This document shows, piece by piece, positions 1 through 6,165 of a stretch of DNA of 9,731 nucleotides (position 1 is its first letter; every line of letters begins with the position of its first letter). Below the pieces are notes generated by a model. That model was not told where the DNA came from. It ran no database searches and saw nothing but the letters and a program-made list of their open reading frames with translations. The stretch comes from Cyanobacteria bacterium UBA9971 (lineage in GTDB: Bacteria > Cyanobacteriota > Vampirovibrionia > Gastranaerophilales > UBA9971), in contig DNRP01000075.1 in the NCBI GenBank assembly GCA_003499955.1, positions 1 through 9,731 on the forward strand, given 5' to 3'. The translations under genes were made by a program, and so were the position numbers.

Positions 1-30
1 GGCTCCTTTTGTACAAAAGGAGCCTTTTTT
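1..30 (+). terminator. Rho-independent terminator of an upstream gene
   Basis: Positions 1-24 are a perfect palindrome with arms GGCTCCTTTT and AAAAGGAGCC around GTAC, followed directly by six T at 25-30. This is the classic hairpin plus U-tract of an intrinsic terminator acting on plus-strand transcription entering from the left. The gene it ends lies outside the window. Confidence 0.85.
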
Positions 31-514
31 ATTGCCATAATATTCATAAACAGACGATTTTAGCGTGTAAATATTTGTAAATATTCATGAATACTGTGAA
101 TTTTACGCATATTTTTTGTTTTTATATATATAGATAGAGCTTTTGCAATATAAATATTAAAATTCTAAATCAAAAATAATTTATATTTTTTTGACAAAAG
201 TATCTCATTAATAAACAAATATTTTTTTAAATTAATTTTTAAATTTTATCTTTAATTTTATGCTTGTTAATTAATCTTAAAAAGGAGTTAATTAAATATA
301 AAAAATTCTTCTGAAAAACAAAATAAATAAAAAATATATAACAACCTTGGTTTCATGAAAAATTTAATAACGTATTTCCCCTTGCAAATCTAGCTTTTCC
401 GAGAATTGTAAAAGATTGTAACGATATATACTTTTTATGCAATTCTTAGATACTTTTTGTTTTTATATATATGTAAGGCAAAGGTTAGATTAATAAGGAA
501 AAGGAAATACGATT
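31..514. other. Long AT-rich intergenic region with short repeats, no supportable gene
   Basis: No credible coding frame is visible on either strand. What it holds: two adjacent copies of TGTAAATATT (66-75 and 76-85); a 12-bp palindrome TATTCATGAATA (82-93); a 10-bp palindrome TTTCATGAAA (351-360); a 19-bp sequence present twice (113-131 and 454-472); and an isolated Shine-Dalgarno-like AAAGGAG (281-287) with no start codon at a usable distance. The second 19-mer copy sits about 42 bases before the 515 gene and may belong to its promoter. The rest looks like untranslated leader or decayed sequence. Confidence 0.5.
451..473 (+). promoter_or_regulatory. Possible promoter element of the 515-967 gene
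   Basis: A TACTTT followed by a T-rich run ending in TATATATATG lies 42 bases before the start codon of the 515 gene. A related TACTTT-TATATATATG sequence lies 41 bases before the start of the 2806 gene. The TATATA could act as a -10 box, but I see no convincing -35 box. The call rests on the shared sequence and spacing only. Confidence 0.35.
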
Positions 515-967
515 ATGGGTTTAGCAGCAAGTCAAGGCAGATTATTAATGCTTACAGCAAGAAAAAGCGATATCGAATTTAAAATTCAAACCATTAATCA
601 AAGAAGAACATGTTTAGCTCAACAATCTTCTCAACTTATTAGACAATACGTTAATGCAATGTATCAAACCGATGATACTTCAATTTTAAATCAAACAACA
701 ACAACAAATCCTGATGGTACTACTACCACTGTTCAAAATGACGTGGGCGCTCTTCCCGGATTTATATTTTCAACTTCAGTTACACAAACAGCTATCCCTA
801 CAGGCGATTATGAAACACAGATGGCATTAGTTCAATCTCTTGATAAAGAACTTGAATTAAGAACAAGAGATCTTGATACTCAGCACAAAGAAGTTGAAAC
901 CGAATATGATGCAGTAAAAAAAGTTATCGACAAAAATATCGAGATATCTTTCAAAACTCTCGGATAA
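515..967 (+). CDS. Lineage-specific helical protein of the MGLAASQ type, function unknown
   Basis: This 150-residue protein of unknown function starts at an ATG preceded by a purine-rich AAGGAAAAGGAAA ribosome-binding region (496-508). Residues about 5-50 and 98-147 look like two long, charged, amphipathic helices that could pair as a helical hairpin. They are joined by a low-complexity linker rich in Thr and Asn (about 58-77) and a short Gly-Pro segment. No signal peptide or membrane segment is visible. The N-terminal MGLAASQ and the C-terminal pattern of YDAVKKVIDKNIE then SFK resemble, from memory, a family present in several copies in gut Melainabacteria genomes and usually annotated hypothetical. 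The two-helix shape is reminiscent of small exported or filament-associated proteins, but that is a guess. It is monocistronic: a long leader lies upstream and a strong terminator 45 bases downstream. Confidence 0.8.
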   Translation: MGLAASQGRLLMLTARKSDIEFKIQTINQRRTCLAQQSSQLIRQYVNAMYQTDDTSILNQTTTTNPDGTTTTVQNDVGALPGFIFSTSVTQTAIPTGDYETQMALVQSLDKELELRTRDLDTQHKEVETEYDAVKKVIDKNIEISFKTLG

Positions 968-1011
968 TTATAAAGACAAACCTTTCCTTATTCCTGACCA
1001 TAAGCCTTTTT

Positions 1012-1048
1012 ACACAAAAAACTCCTCTATTAGAGGAGTTTTTTGTGT
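1012..1048. terminator. Bidirectional intrinsic terminator between convergent genes
   Basis: Positions 1012-1028 pair perfectly with 1032-1048 (17 bp) around a three-base loop. The core is CTCCTCT/AGAGGAG, with A-runs on the left and T-runs on the right. Read on either strand, the GC core is followed by a T-tract, so it can end both the plus-strand gene at 515-967 and the minus-strand gene at 1058-1630. Confidence 0.88.
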
Positions 1049-1057
1049 GATTTAAAT

Positions 1058-1630
1058 TTAAAATCTTGTTTTATCAAGCTCTTTTTTTATATAAACACCG
1101 GGTATTATAGATTTAAAACATTCCATTTCTTTTTTATACTTATAATTATCTCTGGTTAAATTATCAACTTTTTGCTTCAATCTTTCATTTTCTGTCTTAC
1201 ATCTGATAAGGTCCATTACAATATCATCAAATTTTTCAAGTCTTTTATCAAAAACATCTGTTAATTCTTTAACTATATGATTTTGAGTATGAACAAGCGC
1301 ATTAATCATCTGCATTGCTTCATTATTTATAGCAGGAACATTTACTATTTCTTTATTTTCAGCAATTTCATCAGAATTAACATTTTTTATAAGTCTGGTT
1401 TTATGGTTTTTTTTCAAAGCGTCAATTTCTTTTGCAAAAGAAAGCTTATTGTTTAATTTTTCTTTCTTTTCCTTACTTAAAATGCTTCCTGAACCTTCTA
1501 AAGCGAAAGTTTTTTCAAGAGCAATCGCACTTCTATCCGGTGTTGTCACTGAAAATTTATTCATGGATTGTTCATGCTTTTTTGAAATAATTTTCTTTGT
1601 ATGCGCATTTACATCTGTTGTAAAACTCAA
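1058..1630 (-). CDS. Hypothetical coiled-coil protein
   Basis: This 190-residue protein is not one I recognise. It starts at a TTG codon (1628-1630), supported by an AAAGG about nine bases upstream on the minus strand; the next Met (residue 23) has no comparable ribosome-binding site. The N-terminal 100 residues are basic, polar and probably disordered (many Lys, Ser, Asn). Residues about 105-172 have the heptad-like spacing of a coiled coil, through segments such as VFDKRLEKFDDIVMDLI and ENERLKQKVDNLTRD. No signal peptide, membrane segment or catalytic motif is visible, so a cytoplasmic scaffold or adaptor role is possible but unproven. It stands alone, ending at the bidirectional terminator it shares with the 515 gene. 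Possible -10 boxes occur around 1685-1700 on the minus strand, but none has a clear -35 partner. Confidence 0.75.
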   Translation of the reverse strand: MSFTTDVNAHTKKIISKKHEQSMNKFSVTTPDRSAIALEKTFALEGSGSILSKEKKEKLNNKLSFAKEIDALKKNHKTRLIKNVNSDEIAENKEIVNVPAINNEAMQMINALVHTQNHIVKELTDVFDKRLEKFDDIVMDLIRCKTENERLKQKVDNLTRDNYKYKKEMECFKSIIPGVYIKKELDKTRF

Positions 1631-1842
1631 TGTTTTAATCCTTTATTATCCTACCCGACATAAAAACTCAGAATGAATCTGCATCTATAATGCTATAATT
1701 TTATCTACCGCTTCCAACTTGCTTTTAGTACTCAAATGCTTATAATACATTAATTCATATCAAATATTATCATAATAAGCTTACAAAAACAACGCTACTC
1801 TTTATAAAACAAGGGAAAGGAAAACAAGCTGTAATCGTTGCG
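1631..1842. other. Intergenic spacer, nothing recognised
   Basis: This AT-rich stretch upstream of the minus-strand coiled-coil gene contains several TATAAT-like sequences on both strands and one purine-rich AAGGGAAAGGAAAA (1811-1824) with no following start codon. I see no gene or structured RNA in it. It runs into the palindromic element at 1843. Confidence 0.4.
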
Positions 1843-1947
1843 CTGTCATTGCGAGGAAGCACGAAGTGCCGACGAAGCAATCCAAAAATTAATGATTTTT
1901 CTCTTTGGATTGCCGCGTCAGGCTTTCAGCCTTCCTCGCAATGACAG
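1843..1947. repeat. 105-bp palindromic repeat element (REP/MITE-like)
   Basis: The ends are a perfect 17-bp inverted repeat (1843-1859 and 1931-1947, beginning CTGTCATTGCGAGG). An inner 10-bp inverted repeat, GCAATCCAAA (1877-1886) with its complement (1904-1913), closes the centre. Each arm also holds its own small hairpin: GCAC-GAA-GTGC (1859-1869) and GGCT-TTC-AGCC (1921-1931). The element could therefore fold as a four-way cruciform or a cloverleaf RNA. The wording TCATTGCGAGGAAGC ... GAAGCAATCC matches, from memory, a dispersed palindromic element found in intergenic regions of very diverse bacteria. It is visibly more GC-rich than its flanks. No target-site duplication is evident and it has no coding capacity. 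Confidence 0.8.
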
Positions 1948-1967
1948 GAGAAAATTTATTTAGCAAT

Positions 1968-1995
1968 TTGAGTATGATATGATATTATTTATAAT
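1968..1995 (+). promoter_or_regulatory. Sigma-70-type promoter for the DedA gene
   Basis: TTGAGT (1968-1973) and TATAAT (1990-1995) are separated by 16 bases, a good match to the housekeeping promoter consensus. Transcription would begin near 2002 and leave a leader of about 40 bases before the ATG at 2045. The promoter starts only 20 bases after the palindromic element, so it is independent of whatever lies upstream. Confidence 0.6.
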
Positions 1996-2044
1996 CGGTT
2001 AAAAATACTGCTATTACTGTTAAATTAAGGAGCTTAAGTTTATC

Positions 2045-2671
2045 ATGTCCAATTTGGATCAAATTCTTTTACCTGTAATTAATTTTATTGAACATACAAT
2101 AACCGGAATGGGAGAGATGGGCATAGTTCTTTTAATGGCTATAGAATCTGCAAATATACCGCTGCCCAGTGAAGCTATTCTTCCTTTCGCAGGTTATCTT
2201 GTAAGCAAAGGGGCAATGGGATTTCATGCGGCAAGTTTTGCAGGAGCTTTCGGGTGTGTAGTAGGCTCTATTCCTTCATATTATCTCGGATATTTTGGAG
2301 GAAGACCTTTTGTAGAAAAACATGGCAAATGGTTTTTAATCAGCAAAAAAGACCTCGAAACTGCTGATAAATGGACTAAAAAATACGGAGACTGGGCATT
2401 TTTTATATGCAGAATGCTGCCTGTCGTAAGAACATTTATTTCATTACCGGCAGGGATTTTAAAGGCAAATTTCCCGAGATTTATATTATTTACATTTATC
2501 GGCTCTTTAGTATGGAGTTATTTTCTTGTTTATATCGGTTTAAAACTCGGTCAGCACAGGGAAGTATTTTCTGCTTTCTGGCATAAATTTGATTATGCAA
2601 TCGTTGGTATTTTATTATTACTATTCGTAATATATGTTTACAAGCATATTAAACACCTTAAAGAATCTTAA
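2045..2671 (+). CDS. DedA family (VTT-domain) integral membrane protein
   Basis: This 208-residue inner-membrane protein is of usual DedA length. The family signatures are all present: ESANIPLPSEAILPFAG at 34-50, the Gly-rich SYYLGYFGG near 78-86, and FFICRMLPVVRTFISLPAG at 119-137. Acidic E34 and E43 and the Arg pair R123/R129, six apart, correspond to residues shown to be essential in E. coli DedA proteins such as YqjA. Hydrophobic stretches at about 25-55, 65-85, 117-165 and 184-199 fit a re-entrant plus transmembrane fold; the C-terminus is basic. Some DedA proteins (UptA/YngC of Bacillus) flip undecaprenyl phosphate back across the membrane, while others affect membrane potential or lipid transport, so the substrate here is not fixed. 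The ribosome-binding site AAGGAG is at 2027-2032. It is probably a single-gene unit. Confidence 0.93.
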   Translation: MSNLDQILLPVINFIEHTITGMGEMGIVLLMAIESANIPLPSEAILPFAGYLVSKGAMGFHAASFAGAFGCVVGSIPSYYLGYFGGRPFVEKHGKWFLISKKDLETADKWTKKYGDWAFFICRMLPVVRTFISLPAGILKANFPRFILFTFIGSLVWSYFLVYIGLKLGQHREVFSAFWHKFDYAIVGILLLLFVIYVYKHIKHLKES

Positions 2672-2750
2672 TACTCAAATAATTTCTTATAAAACACATG
2701 TTAAATTGTGTAACAAAAAATGTTTTTTTTGATTTTAGAGCCTGAATAAA

Positions 2751-2765
2751 TACTTTATATATATG
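2751..2765 (+). promoter_or_regulatory. Possible promoter element of the repeat-protein gene
   Basis: TACTTTATATATATG lies 41 bases before the ATG at 2806 and resembles the element at the same distance before the 515 gene. A TTGATT at 2729-2734 might act as a -35 box, but its spacing to a TATATA box is longer than usual (about 21 bases). The call is tentative. Confidence 0.35.
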
Positions 2766-2805
2766 AAGTATATTATGTTGTGTAAGAAAAAGGTAGTATT
2801 TAAAA

Positions 2806-3639
2806 ATGTCTTTAATCATATCAGCATTAAATACAAGTAGCTACTTAACAAGCTCTACAGGCGTATCAACCGGTAGTCTTCCTTCTAATATATTTAATCT
2901 TTCCGACAGAGATATTCTTTCTTATATAGACAACTATATTTCGACCACATTAGAACCTGCTATGGGTTCCGACTACGATGAGTATGGTGTTCCTCAGACA
3001 ACAGGTTTAACTTCTGATGTATTTAATCTTTCCGATAGAGATATGCTTTCTTATATAGACAATTATATTTCGACCACATTAGAACCTGCTATGGGCACTA
3101 ATTATGATGATTCCGGCGTTCCTCAAACAACAGGTTTGACTTCTAATGTATTTAATCTTTCCGACAGAGATATGCTTTCTTATGTAGACAATTATATTTC
3201 AACCACATTAGAACCTGCTATGGGCACTAATTATGATGATTTCGGCGTTCCTCAAACAACAGGTTTAACCTCTGATGTATTTAATCTTTCCGATAGAGAT
3301 ATACTTTCTTATGTAGACAACTACATTTCAGCAACTTTAGAACCTGCTATGGGCACCAATTATGATGATTCCGGCGTTCCTCAAACAACAGGTTTAACTT
3401 CTAATATATTTAATCTTTCTGACAGCGATATGCTTTCTTATATAGACAACTATATTTCAACAACTTTAGAACCTGCTATGGGCACCAATTATGATGATTC
3501 CGGCGTTCCTCAAACAACAGGTTTAACTTCTAATATATTTAATCTTTCTGACAGCGATATACTTTCTTATATAGACGATTATATTTCAACTACTTTAAAT
3601 CCTGCTTTAGGATATATGACAGATAGTCCTTTTGTATAA
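2806..3639 (+). CDS. Acidic tandem-repeat protein (43-residue repeats), function unknown
   Basis: This 277-residue protein is not one I recognise. Residues 1-28 are a Ser/Thr-rich leader without the charge pattern of a signal peptide. Then come five complete 43-residue units and a 34-residue partial sixth. Each unit begins with (V/I)FNLSDRD(M/I)LSY(I/V)DNYIS, probably an amphipathic helix, continues through TTLEPAMGTNYDD, and ends with GVPQTTGLTS. The last unit diverges at its end (ALGYMTDSPFV). The protein has no Lys, His, Cys or Trp; its only basic residues are the four Arg of units 1-4, so it is very acidic. The start is supported by AAAAAGG at 2787-2793. Such proteins are often surface, matrix or adhesion components, but nothing here proves export. 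Its stop codon is only 9 bases from the end of the opposing transferase gene. Confidence 0.85.
   Translation: MSLIISALNTSSYLTSSTGVSTGSLPSNIFNLSDRDILSYIDNYISTTLEPAMGSDYDEYGVPQTTGLTSDVFNLSDRDMLSYIDNYISTTLEPAMGTNYDDSGVPQTTGLTSNVFNLSDRDMLSYVDNYISTTLEPAMGTNYDDFGVPQTTGLTSDVFNLSDRDILSYVDNYISATLEPAMGTNYDDSGVPQTTGLTSNIFNLSDSDMLSYIDNYISTTLEPAMGTNYDDSGVPQTTGLTSNIFNLSDSDILSYIDDYISTTLNPALGYMTDSPFV
2890..3639 (+). repeat. In-frame tandem repeat, 129-bp unit, five complete copies plus a partial
   Basis: Units run 2890-3018, 3019-3147, 3148-3276, 3277-3405 and 3406-3534, then a partial from 3535. Units 1-3 share the wording ACCACATTAGAACC, whereas units 4 and 5 read CAACTTTAGAACC and units 5 and 6 have SDSD instead of SDRD. 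Neighbouring units are therefore the most alike, as expected from stepwise tandem duplication. Positions 3332-3431 and 3461-3560 are identical over 100 bp. Confidence 0.95.
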
Positions 3640-3648
3640 AAATTTAAT

Positions 3649-4728
3649 TTAAACCTGAAATTCTTCCTGCGGCGGTTCTTGTAATTCCGGCAATTTGTCG
3701 AGTTCTTGACCTTTTCTTAGTTTGGCGAGTCTTGACAGCAAAAGCATTAAAATTAATACAATTACCAGAATTGTAAGATAAACTCTTTGTGCGCCTACCA
3801 AAATTGCTGCGACAGACCCCGCGCCTGCACATACAAGATAAAGTATAGCCGCAGTTCGGTTATGAGAAAATCCTGCTTTAAGAAGCTTATGGTGAATATG
3901 CTCAGCATCAGCCTTCATAGGGTTTGAGCCTTTTAAAAGCCTTCTAAATACTGAAAAAGATATATCCATAATCGGCACAACCAATATCAATATAGGTAAA
4001 AGCATTGTAGCGGTAAGGCTTTTCAATACTCCTGCAACTGACAGCCCTGCCAGTACAAATCCCGAGAACAATGCGCCGGAATCTCCCATAAAAATTCTTG
4101 CCGGATGAAAGTTAAACACCAAAAATCCCATCATAGAACCTGCTAAAATTGATGCCAGAACTGCGCTTATCGGCTGATTAGTATAAATTGCAACTACTGC
4201 AAGAGTTACAGCACAAATTGCGCTTACTCCACCTGCAAGCCCGTCAACGCCATCAATAAAATTCATGGCATTGCTTATTCCCACAAGCCATATTAAAGTA
4301 ATCGGCAGGCTTAATATTCCCAGATGAAGCGCTCCTCCAAAGGGATTAAACAAAATTTCTATCCTTACTCCCAATAAAAACGCTATTAAGGCAGCACCTA
4401 TTTGGACAACAAGCTTGAATTTCGGGCTTAAATCATATAAATCATCTACAAGTCCCAGAAGAAACATTATGCTTCCCCCGACGAGTATGCCGGAAAGCCC
4501 GTTTCCATAAGGATAATCCCAGTTTATAAAAACGAGAATCACAAACGTCAATATAGTACAAAGCCAAATTGCAACCCCCCCAAGCCTTGGGATAGGGTTT
4601 TTATGAACTTTTCTTTCGTTAGGCATATCAACCAGACCTTTTTTTAGGCAGACACGTCTAACTGCCGGTACTATAAAAAGAGCCAGAACAAATGCTATTA
4701 AAAAGCCGTTAATATGAGCGTACTGCAT
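3649..4728 (-). CDS. wecA: Undecaprenyl-phosphate GlcNAc-1-phosphate transferase, WecA/TagO/MraY family
   Basis: This 359-residue polytopic membrane enzyme transfers a sugar-1-phosphate (probably GlcNAc-1-P from UDP-GlcNAc) to undecaprenyl phosphate. That is the first lipid-linked step of O-antigen, teichoic-acid-like or other envelope polymers. All family motifs are present: MPNERKVHKNPIPRLGG (35-51), the Asp pair of GLVDDLYDL (D95, D96), NFIDGVDGLAGG (156-167), the metal-binding FMGDSG (213-218) and the cytoplasmic EHIHHKLL (276-283). About ten or eleven hydrophobic segments fit the family. The HIHH motif marks a WecA/TagO-type enzyme rather than MraY. Its best ribosome-binding site, AAAAAGGAG, ends 17 bases before the ATG, which is long, but no other in-frame start fits better. 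It follows glyA by about 60 bases without a terminator, so it is probably cotranscribed. Confidence 0.93.
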   Translation of the reverse strand: MQYAHINGFLIAFVLALFIVPAVRRVCLKKGLVDMPNERKVHKNPIPRLGGVAIWLCTILTFVILVFINWDYPYGNGLSGILVGGSIMFLLGLVDDLYDLSPKFKLVVQIGAALIAFLLGVRIEILFNPFGGALHLGILSLPITLIWLVGISNAMNFIDGVDGLAGGVSAICAVTLAVVAIYTNQPISAVLASILAGSMMGFLVFNFHPARIFMGDSGALFSGFVLAGLSVAGVLKSLTATMLLPILILVVPIMDISFSVFRRLLKGSNPMKADAEHIHHKLLKAGFSHNRTAAILYLVCAGAGSVAAILVGAQRVYLTILVIVLILMLLLSRLAKLRKGQELDKLPELQEPPQEEFQV

Positions 4729-4791
4729 AAATAAAGTTTTAATTACTCCTTTTTACATCCTACGCATTATTATACTTCAATTTTTGTATTT

Positions 4792-6042
4792 TTAAACCAT
4801 ATCAGGATAAAGCGGATATTTTTTGCATAAAACCGCTGATTTGTTTCTCAATTCTTCTAATTTAATTTCGTTTTCAGAATTTTTGACGGTTTCTGCTATG
4901 ATTTCTCCGACTATTTTCATATCTTCGGTATTGAAACCTCTTGTGGTGATTGCAGGAGTACCCAATCTTACACCGCTTGTCACGAATGGACTTTTTGGAT
5001 CGTTAGGTACGGTGTTTTTATTAGCGGTTATATTTACTTTTTCAAGCAAATTACTGATATCTTTTCCTGTTTTGTCGTATCTTCTCAAGTCCATAATCAT
5101 CAAATGGTTATCTGTTCCGCCACTTACGAGATCCATGTCGTTTGCAACAAGAGATTCGGCAAGGGCTTTTGCGTTATCGATAACTCTTTGAGCATAGTCT
5201 TTAAATTCCGGCTGAAGTGCTTCTTTAAGAGCAACGGCTTTTCCTGCGATAATATGCTCAAGCGGTCCGCCCTGAATTCCGGGGAATACGGCTTTATCAA
5301 TACCAAGTGCGTGTTCTTCTTTGCATAAAATCAATCCGCCCCGGGGTCCTCTAAGGGTTTTGTGGGTTGTAGTTGTTACAAAATCAGCATATTCAGAAGG
5401 AGAAGGATGTAGTCCTGCTGCAACAAGTCCTGCAATATGAGCAATATCAACCATTAAATACGCGCCAACTTTATCGGCGATTTCTTTAAATCTTTTAAAA
5501 TCAATAATTCTCGGGTATGCGCTTGCTCCCGCGATTATCATTTTGGGTTTTGACTGAATTGCAAGTTTTTCAACTTCATCATAGTCAATATAACCGTTTT
5601 CGTCTACGCCGTAAAAAGTGGTTGCATCAAAGTATGTACCGGAAAAATTAGCAGGTGAACCGTGGGAAAGGTGTCCGCCGTTTGATAAATCCATTCCGAG
5701 GATTTTATCGCCGTATTTTAAGGCATATAAAAATACTGCCATATTTGCCTGCGCTCCGCTATGCGGTTGAACATTCGCGTGAGCCATACCGAAAAGTTTT
5801 TTTGCTCTTTCCTGAGCCAGTTCTTCTAGCTGGTCGACTATTTCGCAGCCGTTATAAAATCTTTTATGCGGCTTGCCTTCGGCATATTTGTTTGTCAAAA
5901 CCGTTCCGCAGGCTGCCATTACAGCTTCGCTCGTGAAATTTTCGCTTGCGATAAGCTCGATTGTGTTTCTTTGTCTGTCTAATTCTTTTATTACAAGTTC
6001 CGCAACTTCCGCGTCAACCTGTCTTATTCTTTCAACTTCCAT
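4792..6042 (-). CDS. glyA: Serine hydroxymethyltransferase
   Basis: This PLP enzyme interconverts serine plus tetrahydrofolate with glycine plus 5,10-methylene-THF, the main source of one-carbon units. Numbering from the longer start (Met1 at 6054), the sequence shows NKYAEG (55-60), GGHLSHG with the PLP-stacking H128, MVDIAHIAG (D203 and H206), the Schiff-base Lys K232 in [14 protein letters not shown], and the substrate-carboxylate Arg R363 in GVRLGTPA. Length (416 residues here; E. coli 417) is normal, so it should be active. I place the start at Met5 (6042): a perfect GGAGG lies five bases before it, inside the longer frame, while the ATG at 6054 has no good site and would sit almost at the predicted transcript start. 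RFYNGCE replaces the usual RYYGGCE, a mild variation. It is the first gene of a probable glyA-wecA operon. Confidence 0.97.
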   Translation of the reverse strand: MEVERIRQVDAEVAELVIKELDRQRNTIELIASENFTSEAVMAACGTVLTNKYAEGKPHKRFYNGCEIVDQLEELAQERAKKLFGMAHANVQPHSGAQANMAVFLYALKYGDKILGMDLSNGGHLSHGSPANFSGTYFDATTFYGVDENGYIDYDEVEKLAIQSKPKMIIAGASAYPRIIDFKRFKEIADKVGAYLMVDIAHIAGLVAAGLHPSPSEYADFVTTTTHKTLRGPRGGLILCKEEHALGIDKAVFPGIQGGPLEHIIAGKAVALKEALQPEFKDYAQRVIDNAKALAESLVANDMDLVSGGTDNHLMIMDLRRYDKTGKDISNLLEKVNITANKNTVPNDPKSPFVTSGVRLGTPAITTRGFNTEDMKIVGEIIAETVKNSENEIKLEELRNKSAVLCKKYPLYPDMV

Positions 6043-6047
6043 CACAT

Positions 6048-6052
6048 CCTCC
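6048..6052 (-). promoter_or_regulatory. Ribosome-binding site that decides the glyA start
   Basis: The minus strand reads GGAGG here, five bases before the ATG at 6040-6042. It overlaps the first codons of the longer frame that begins at 6054, which argues that translation starts at the inner Met. Confidence 0.7.
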
Positions 6053-6068
6053 ATTTTCTTTTGAGATT

Positions 6069-6097
6069 ATTATAGAGGAAAAATGCGAGGAATTAAA
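6069..6097 (-). promoter_or_regulatory. Probable glyA promoter
   Basis: On the minus strand, TATAAT (plus positions 6069-6074) lies 17 bases after TTTAAT (6092-6097). The -10 is perfect and the -35 is poor. Transcription would start near 6062, giving a leader of about 20 bases to the Met at 6042 and only about 8 to the ATG at 6054. Confidence 0.5.
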
Positions 6098-6103
6098 TTA
6101 AAG

Positions 6104-6132
6104 TTGCTTAAAAAATTATAATTAAAGATAAT
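6104..6132 (+). promoter_or_regulatory. Probable promoter of the Apea-like HEPN gene
   Basis: TTGCTT (6104-6109) and GATAAT (6127-6132) are 17 bases apart, a fair sigma-70 match. It diverges from the glyA promoter, and the two -35 regions lie only a few bases apart. The leader to the ATG at 6166 would be about 27 bases, with AAAGGG (6151-6156) as the ribosome-binding site. Confidence 0.5.
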
Positions 6133-6165
6133 AAATGAATATTCTAACCAAAAGGGCAATTTAAT

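Noticed and set aside
355..393. Twelve-codon ORF MKNLITYFPLQI as a possible leader peptide
   Set aside because: No ribosome-binding site and no attenuator-like structure; chance ORFs of this size are expected.
1449..1676. Plus-strand frame opposite the coiled-coil gene
   Set aside because: It is Phe/Leu-rich antisense of a Lys/Glu-rich gene, a typical shadow; no ribosome-binding site.
2699..2730. Possible terminator after dedA
   Set aside because: A five-bp all-but-one A/T stem (TGTTA/TAACA) is separated from the T-run by several bases; too weak to call.
2890..3534. CRISPR array
   Set aside because: The repeats are long, in frame, contiguous without spacers and encode a continuous protein.
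4769..4774. TATAAT on the minus strand between glyA and wecA as an internal promoter
   Set aside because: No acceptable -35 box at the right distance in this AT-rich spacer; cotranscription with glyA is simpler.
4823..5936. Several plus-strand and minus-strand frames overlapping glyA
   Set aside because: They lie in other frames of a clearly functional glyA, have no ribosome-binding sites and encode low-quality, Ser/Arg/Phe-rich sequences.
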